DNA from: Nitrospira sp. ST-bin5
GTDB taxonomy: Bacteria > Nitrospirota > Nitrospiria > Nitrospirales > Nitrospiraceae
DNA: 64,000 bases
Assembly: GCA_002083555.1 (NCBI GenBank)
Contig: MSXN01000021.1
Coordinates: 139,521-203,520, forward strand
Direction: 5' to 3'
In this document: positions 59,396 through 64,000 of the stretch, piece after piece
Layout: every line of letters starts with the position of its first letter
Numbering within the stretch: position 1 is the first letter of the stretch
Translations under genes and position numbers: made by a program
The notes under the pieces: model-generated
Databases searched by the model: none
What the model was told of the DNA's origin: nothing
What the model saw: the letters and a program-made list of their open reading frames with translations, nothing else

Positions 59396-60334
59396 CTACG
59401 CCATCAATCGATCCACATTCGCGCACAGCTCCCGCACCGCCGTCGCAGAAGCCTCCAATGCCGCCCGCTCATCCGCCGTCAACTCGTACTCAATGACCTG
59501 CTCAGCCCCGCCTCTGCCTAACTTCACAGGCACCCCGACAATGACATTTTTCAACCCGTATTCGCCTTCACATAGCACCGCCGACGGCAGCACCCGCTTC
59601 TGGTCCTGCATGATCGCGTCAACCATGTCGACCGCAGACGCAGAGGGTGCATAGAACGCGCTGCCGGTCTTCAACAGACCCACGATCTCGGCTCCGCCCT
59701 CACGCGTGCGTTTCACAATAGCGTCCAGCCGGTCTTTAGGGATCAGCTCCGACACCGGCCTGCCCTTGACCGTGGTGTACCGGGGAAGCGGCACCATCGT
59801 ATCGCCGTGGCCACCCAGCACCATCGCTTCCACGTCAGGCCCAGGCACTTTCAATTCGTTCGCGATGAACGTGCGCATGCGCGCCGAATCGAGCACTCCC
59901 GCCATACCGATTACCCGTGACTTAGGAAACTTGCTGACCTTCAACGCCACATGCACCATTGCATCCAGCGGGTTGGTCACCAGCAACAAAATAACCTCGG
60001 GCGAACGGGCAATGAGCTCTTTCACCACCGACTGCACGATCTTGGCGTTGGTGGTCAGCAGTTCGTCCCGGCTCATGCCAGGCTTCCGCGCGATCCCCGA
60101 TGTGATCACCGCCACCGAAGAGCCGGCCGTTTCCTCATAGCCGTTGGTCCCGGTCACGTGGGTGCTATAGCCGCACACCGGCCCGGCCTGTGCCATATCC
60201 AAAGCTTTCCCTTGCGGAACGCCTTCGACTATGTCGACAAGCACCACATCATAACGATCCCGTTCGGCCAACCGTTGCGCCGCCGTCCCACCCACATTGC
60301 CCGCACCCACCACCGTAATCTTCGGTCGCCCCAT
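59396..60334 (-). CDS. mdh: Malate dehydrogenase
   Basis: 312 residues from ATG 60334 (GAGG seven bases upstream). It is of the LDH-like [NAD] type found in many bacteria. The Rossmann start is ITVVGAGNVGGTAAQ; the substrate-loop Arg is in ITSGIARKPGMSRDEL, a second in VTNPLDAMV, and the catalytic His lies in LGGHGDTMVPLPRYTTV. It interconverts malate and oxaloacetate in the TCA cycle. The gene is alone, with a long-spaced inverted repeat upstream. Confidence 0.96.
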   Translation of the reverse strand: MGRPKITVVGAGNVGGTAAQRLAERDRYDVVLVDIVEGVPQGKALDMAQAGPVCGYSTHVTGTNGYEETAGSSVAVITSGIARKPGMSRDELLTTNAKIVQSVVKELIARSPEVILLLVTNPLDAMVHVALKVSKFPKSRVIGMAGVLDSARMRTFIANELKVPGPDVEAMVLGGHGDTMVPLPRYTTVKGRPVSELIPKDRLDAIVKRTREGGAEIVGLLKTGSAFYAPSASAVDMVDAIMQDQKRVLPSAVLCEGEYGLKNVIVGVPVKLGRGGAEQVIEYELTADERAALEASATAVRELCANVDRLMA

Positions 60335-60390
60335 CTTCACACCTCAGCTCCTAAGTCTTGGCCCCTTCTCTCTCCACTCCCCACGCTTCT

Positions 60391-60507
60391 TGACGGGTTC
60401 AATGCATCCTGCACTGCGCGCATGCACCAAGCGCCGCCCGCAACAGCTCTTCCATCCATCAATCCCGCGCGCGGGGCGCGAGCGCGACAGATTCGCTGAA
60501 CCCGTCA
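60391..60507. repeat. Widely spaced inverted repeat upstream of mdh
   Basis: Arms of 11 bases, TGACGGGTTCA at 60391-60401 and its complement TGAACCCGTCA at 60497-60507, are separated by 95 bases of GC-rich sequence. The right arm includes the stop codon of the neighbouring gene. It could form a long stem-loop or be a chance palindrome; nothing else is seen in the gap between the two genes. Confidence 0.45.
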
Positions 60508-60915
60508 ATGCCCTCCCTCGTGCTCTGTCCAACCCGCCACCTTGAAATTGATCGTGCACACAAAATTATCCCCGTCATAGAAATTGACCTTGATCTTCTT
60601 CTTGCCGTAGGTCGCCGACAGGAACGCTTCAGGATCGTCCACCAAGGCCTGATACCCGCCTGCCGGATACTCGCCCAAGTCGTGAAAGACCACGATCATC
60701 CCGACCTTGACCTCCTGAAGGATCTTGACCCAACAGCGCGGATAAACCTCCCAGAATTTGGCGTCGATCATGTCCTTGGTGGGCTCCTGACGATCCTCGC
60801 CAGGAACCACCGACTGGCCGAACTTCGCCAGCCGACGGACATAGGGATATTGATGCCCCGTAAACAATTTATAGAGCCACGGCGGAACCGCGGGTCGCGC
60901 AGATGTATCGGACAT
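60505..60915 (-). CDS. Conserved hypothetical protein next to a NorD-like gene
   Basis: 136 residues, cytosolic, rich in aromatic and charged residues: PWLYKLFTGHQYPYVRRLAK, FWEVYPRCWVKILQEVKVGM, VVFHDLGEYPAGGYQALVD and TYGKKKIKVNFYDGDNFV. No known motif is evident; the pattern of a cysteine after PR and several Trp/Tyr is probably conserved. It starts four bases after the stop of the NorD-like gene and is surely co-transcribed, so it may act with it. I do not know a function. Confidence 0.7.
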   Translation of the reverse strand: MSDTSARPAVPPWLYKLFTGHQYPYVRRLAKFGQSVVPGEDRQEPTKDMIDAKFWEVYPRCWVKILQEVKVGMIVVFHDLGEYPAGGYQALVDDPEAFLSATYGKKKIKVNFYDGDNFVCTINFKVAGWTEHEGGH

Positions 60916-60919
60916 AGGC

Positions 60920-63900
60920 CTACGTCGTCAATCGTTGATAAATTCGTGGTAACCGGGCCGGCAAAGACTCCACCCGGTCGATCACGGCAAACCGCACATC
61001 GCCATACATACGCCGAACATACGCATCGGCCTCCCGGTCAATCGTGACACAGAAGGGATCGATCCCGGCCTGACGCGCCTCACGGAGGGCGGCCTTGGTA
61101 TCCTCGAGCGAATAGTCGTCTTTGTAGTCCCCGTCCAGAGGACGGCCGTCACTGACCAGAACCAGTAATTTCGTCCTGGCCTCACAGGCCCGCAGCTTGG
61201 CTGTCGCATGGCGGATAGCCGCGCCGTCACGGTTCTGCTGCCTCGGGACCAGCCCGCCCAATCGGTGGGCCGTCGCCCGCCCCAAGGGCTCGTCGAATTC
61301 TTTCACCACCGAGAACTCGACCTGCGCCCGACCCTGTCCGGAATAGGCATACACCCCGTACTGGTCACCGACCGCCTCCAGCGCTTCGCACAGAAGTACC
61401 AGACTTTCCTTCTCGATGTCGATCACCCGCCGCCCGCTTTCCAGTTGCCGGCTGGTCGACCCGCTCACATCCACGAGAAACGCCACGGCCACATCCCGCT
61501 CTTTCTTCTCATGCCGGACGTAAATACGATCGCTGCCTTCCATTCCGGCCTGCTGCTCTGCGACCCGGCGGACCAGGGCATCGATATCCAAATCCTCGCC
61601 GTCGGCCTGCGCCGCCGTGCGCCGGAATGCCGGGGGACGGAGACTTTCGAAAAACCGGCGGAGCGATTTGACCGCGCTTCGATGCGTCGAGAGCGCCGCC
61701 TCGACGGCCTCATCCGACCCGGATTCGGCCGGCTGCTCCACCACCTGGCACCACTGGACACGATAGTCCTGGATCGTCACATCCCATTCCGGATACCGGA
61801 TCCGTTTCGCCCCCGGACCACTTATTTCTGCCAACGGCCGTTCTTCCACCGGTAGCGCGAGCAGCTCATCGACGACTGCGGGCAGGGCACGCCCTCCCCC
61901 CATCACATCACTCATCGTCTCGTGCCGTTCACCGCCTGAACGCTGCTGACCGCCCTGCTCTTTGGACCCGCCGCCGCCGCTGGCCACACGTTCGCCCGGC
62001 GCCTGCCCCTCGGCATCTTCCTGTCCCTGCGCCTGATCCCGCGAAATAAACTCGGGATTCATCTCTCCCCGATATACCCAATTGGTCATCGGGCGATAGG
62101 GATCACCGGTTTCCTCGGACCCTGTCGGGCCCACGCCTATCTCTTCTGGCACATCCTGAACCGGATCGCCCTGAATCATCTCGGCCTTGGGCGCTAGCAG
62201 CTCCTCCATACGGACATAGACTGCATGAACGAGACGCAGGGTCTCCTCCGCGGACGCCCCCGGTGCCAAGACCGGAGCACACATCGACCACAGCAGCGCC
62301 ACTTCCCCCTGCACCGCGCGAGGCACCGCCGATTCGGCTGACTCGCCGGTCGAGAGCCGCAGGAGACAATCGACGAGCAGTTCCTTCACCGTCAAGCCAT
62401 GCGCCGGATCGCGCGGGGTCACCGCTTCGCCGGCCACCCGCTGAAGATCCCGCTGAAGGCCGGGATATTCCCGCTGTAAATGGGCTTCGACCCGCGCATC
62501 CTCCAGCACAATCCAGAGATCCTGGACCAAGCGCGGGTGCGGATAGAGCCGGAACAACGCCGCCAATGACGCCGGCTGTTGCGCACCGCGCCCATACCGG
62601 TCACAGACAGCCGTGACCACATCCTGAAGCGAGTCCAGCGTGAGCCGATAGGTCCCGAACTCGATATGGCCCGCCTCATGTGCCGCCATCACCAAATAAA
62701 GCCGCACGTTCTCATCGTAGGTCTGATATTTCCGGAGCAGTGCCGGAAGCGCGATCGTGCGTCCATCGGCACTGACCGTTGCACGAGCCGGACTATCCGT
62801 CACCGCATCCGGCAGGGCCTGAATCTGTACGTCCGACCCGCAGAGCCCTTGCACGAATAATTTGACGGTCCTGGCGACCTGTCGCAACGGGACACCGCTT
62901 AAGGCCTGCTCCACCGATGCCAGCGACCGCTGAGACTCCAACCCGAAATAGGCCCGGGCGCCATCGGCACTGTAGGCCAGCACTTCCATGCCGGCCTTGA
63001 ACCAGTTTTCAAAACGCGTGACCGCATCGGCCGAGGCCCCGATCATGCTCACGATCTCCGGAGCGCGGCGTAGATACGCGAGTGTCGCCACCGCATCCCG
63101 TTCGGCAATCAGGGCTCCGTACTGCACCACCTTGAGCTGCCACTCGGCCGAAGACAACGTCCGCAGCAATACCGGCGACTCCGCCAGCCAGGCAATCGCC
63201 GACTCCGGTGACTGTTCCGCGATCAACGCGCCGAGCGACAAGACCTTCGGCCGAAGCACCGGCTGCTCCAGATCACCCAGGATCGCCGGGCTCGCCCGGA
63301 GAAACTCCAACGTACCGAGATAGTCCGGATTCCCGATCGCATTCGGTTGAATCAGCTTCATCCCGAATCCAACCCACGATCGAATCTCACTCAGCGGCAG
63401 AATGGGCGCGATGGCCGCAAGTTGCCGGATATACTCCAACCCCACCACCACATCGATCTGCGTCAGCTCCACCCCGATCTCCAGCCACGGCTGCAACTGC
63501 TCCCCAGGAATCACGTCAAGAAGGAGGGGCGCCGTCCGGAGATATTCCAAGGTCACGTTGGCATCCTGCTCAGCCAACTCAGCCCCGACCGAAAGGATCG
63601 CGATGCGCGCCTCCGGCTGCTCCACCACTCCCAGCATGCGCGGACTCTCTTTGAAGTATTTCAAGGCAGAGGCACCGGAGGATTCGACCAGGACAACCCC
63701 GAGATTGAGCCAGGGAACCACCGGGGCGAGACCGGCCCGGCGCGCTAACTCAGGCAGTGCCTCGACCGCCGCACGTCCGACCTTTTCGGACACCTCGGCC
63801 AATTCTTCCAACAGCGACAACACCGCCGACACCGGCTCCGGCTTGCCACCGAGTGCGCTCAATTGAGCGACCAGCTGCTCCGCCGACGCATTCCCCAGGT

Positions 63901-63949
63901 CGCCGCTCAACCGATTGATCAACTCTGTGGTCGCGTGAGAATCAGCCAT
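60920..63949 (-). CDS. NorD/CbbO-like VWA protein with HExxH motif and helical repeats
   Basis: 1009 residues from ATG 63949 (a TTG 15 bases upstream also opens the frame). Residues 60-330 contain about seven helical repeats of roughly 35-40 residues with the pattern LEYLR-x-AP-x-LL, for example VTLEYLRTAPLLLDVI and LEFLRASPAILGDL. Then comes MAAHEAGHIEFGTYRL, an HExxH zinc-type motif. After an acidic, Gly-rich linker the C-terminus is a VWA domain with MIDAS DVSGSTS. NorD and CbbO work with MoxR-type ATPases (NorQ/CbbQ) to activate or repair metalloenzymes. No NorQ gene is in the window. Confidence 0.85.
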   Translation of the reverse strand: MADSHATTELINRLSGDLGNASAEQLVAQLSALGGKPEPVSAVLSLLEELAEVSEKVGRAAVEALPELARRAGLAPVVPWLNLGVVLVESSGASALKYFKESPRMLGVVEQPEARIAILSVGAELAEQDANVTLEYLRTAPLLLDVIPGEQLQPWLEIGVELTQIDVVVGLEYIRQLAAIAPILPLSEIRSWVGFGMKLIQPNAIGNPDYLGTLEFLRASPAILGDLEQPVLRPKVLSLGALIAEQSPESAIAWLAESPVLLRTLSSAEWQLKVVQYGALIAERDAVATLAYLRRAPEIVSMIGASADAVTRFENWFKAGMEVLAYSADGARAYFGLESQRSLASVEQALSGVPLRQVARTVKLFVQGLCGSDVQIQALPDAVTDSPARATVSADGRTIALPALLRKYQTYDENVRLYLVMAAHEAGHIEFGTYRLTLDSLQDVVTAVCDRYGRGAQQPASLAALFRLYPHPRLVQDLWIVLEDARVEAHLQREYPGLQRDLQRVAGEAVTPRDPAHGLTVKELLVDCLLRLSTGESAESAVPRAVQGEVALLWSMCAPVLAPGASAEETLRLVHAVYVRMEELLAPKAEMIQGDPVQDVPEEIGVGPTGSEETGDPYRPMTNWVYRGEMNPEFISRDQAQGQEDAEGQAPGERVASGGGGSKEQGGQQRSGGERHETMSDVMGGGRALPAVVDELLALPVEERPLAEISGPGAKRIRYPEWDVTIQDYRVQWCQVVEQPAESGSDEAVEAALSTHRSAVKSLRRFFESLRPPAFRRTAAQADGEDLDIDALVRRVAEQQAGMEGSDRIYVRHEKKERDVAVAFLVDVSGSTSRQLESGRRVIDIEKESLVLLCEALEAVGDQYGVYAYSGQGRAQVEFSVVKEFDEPLGRATAHRLGGLVPRQQNRDGAAIRHATAKLRACEARTKLLVLVSDGRPLDGDYKDDYSLEDTKAALREARQAGIDPFCVTIDREADAYVRRMYGDVRFAVIDRVESLPARLPRIYQRLTT

Positions 63950-64000
63950 AGCCCGTCTGTCCAAAGTGATGCCGAAATCCGAGGTACCGTTTTTAGGTGT

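Noticed and set aside
1..64000. CRISPR array or cas genes
   Set aside because: No regularly spaced repeats and no Cas-like protein were seen anywhere in the window.

Overview
The window is a GC-rich bacterial chromosome segment in which ordinary housekeeping genes (about 48.7-64 kb) adjoin a long stretch of accessory DNA (about 1-48.6 kb). The gene set suggests a Nitrospira-like bacterium (Nitrospirota): a YHS-glucan phosphorylase fusion, a CusCBA/CopA copper locus, a detached NuoF with a 2Fe-2S ferredoxin, a NorD-like VWA protein and many DUF2934-type and lipoprotein genes. This is an inference from style and content. No 16S rRNA or diagnostic nitrification gene is present.

Region 1 (1-13.6 kb, all minus strand) is a metal-resistance block. 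It holds the N-terminal part of a YHS/alpha-glucan phosphorylase, a DUF2934 protein, a membrane protein, several small lipoproteins (two of them paralogues), a TPR lipoprotein, a full CusA-CusB-CusC tripartite Cu/Ag efflux set, a small secreted protein, a CopA P-type ATPase with a CopZ-like chaperone, and an ECF sigma factor with a Cys-rich tail that probably senses the metal. A 3' fragment of a tRNA-Leu gene at about 13.76 kb marks an integration junction.

Region 2 (14.2-24.1 kb, plus strand) is an integrative element. It has three tandem small genes that look like diverged paralogues with no known function, an excisionase-like HTH protein, a RepA/RecA-like ATPase, a repeat-rich non-coding stretch, and then an array of tyrosine-recombinase genes. 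One of these has only core-binding domains, one is fused to a Fis-type HTH, one has lost its catalytic tyrosine, one is doubtful and one looks intact. Hairpins follow three of them.

Region 3 (24.2-37.2 kb, minus strand) is a compact five-gene operon with overlapping genes: a giant DUF4011 helicase with a Vsr-like nuclease, a small HsdS-C-terminus-like protein, an AAA_13 zinc-hook ATPase of RloC/PrrC type, a YhaO/SbcD-like nuclease and a YhaN/SbcC-like ATPase. As a set this is the best candidate here for an undescribed multi-component defence system.

Region 4 (38.35-48.75 kb) is a mobile defence element bounded by a direct repeat of about 227 bp. The right copy contains the 3' half of an intact tRNA-Lys gene and the left copy contains a 3' tRNA-Lys fragment. 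It carries an AbiEi/AbiEii toxin-antitoxin pair, a single reading frame that fuses a BrnT-like toxin to its antitoxin, and a complete type I Wadjet system (JetA-B-C-D).

Region 5 (48.7-64 kb) is core-like: tRNA-Lys, purA with a terminator-like hairpin in its leader, tRNA-Ala, an ABC-F ATPase, a PilZ protein, rarA, an alpha/beta hydrolase, folE and a 6-pyruvoyl-tetrahydropterin synthase homologue, erpA, a ferredoxin and nuoF, a PuuD-like membrane protein, malate dehydrogenase, and a NorD-like VWA/metalloprotease-motif protein with a small conserved partner.
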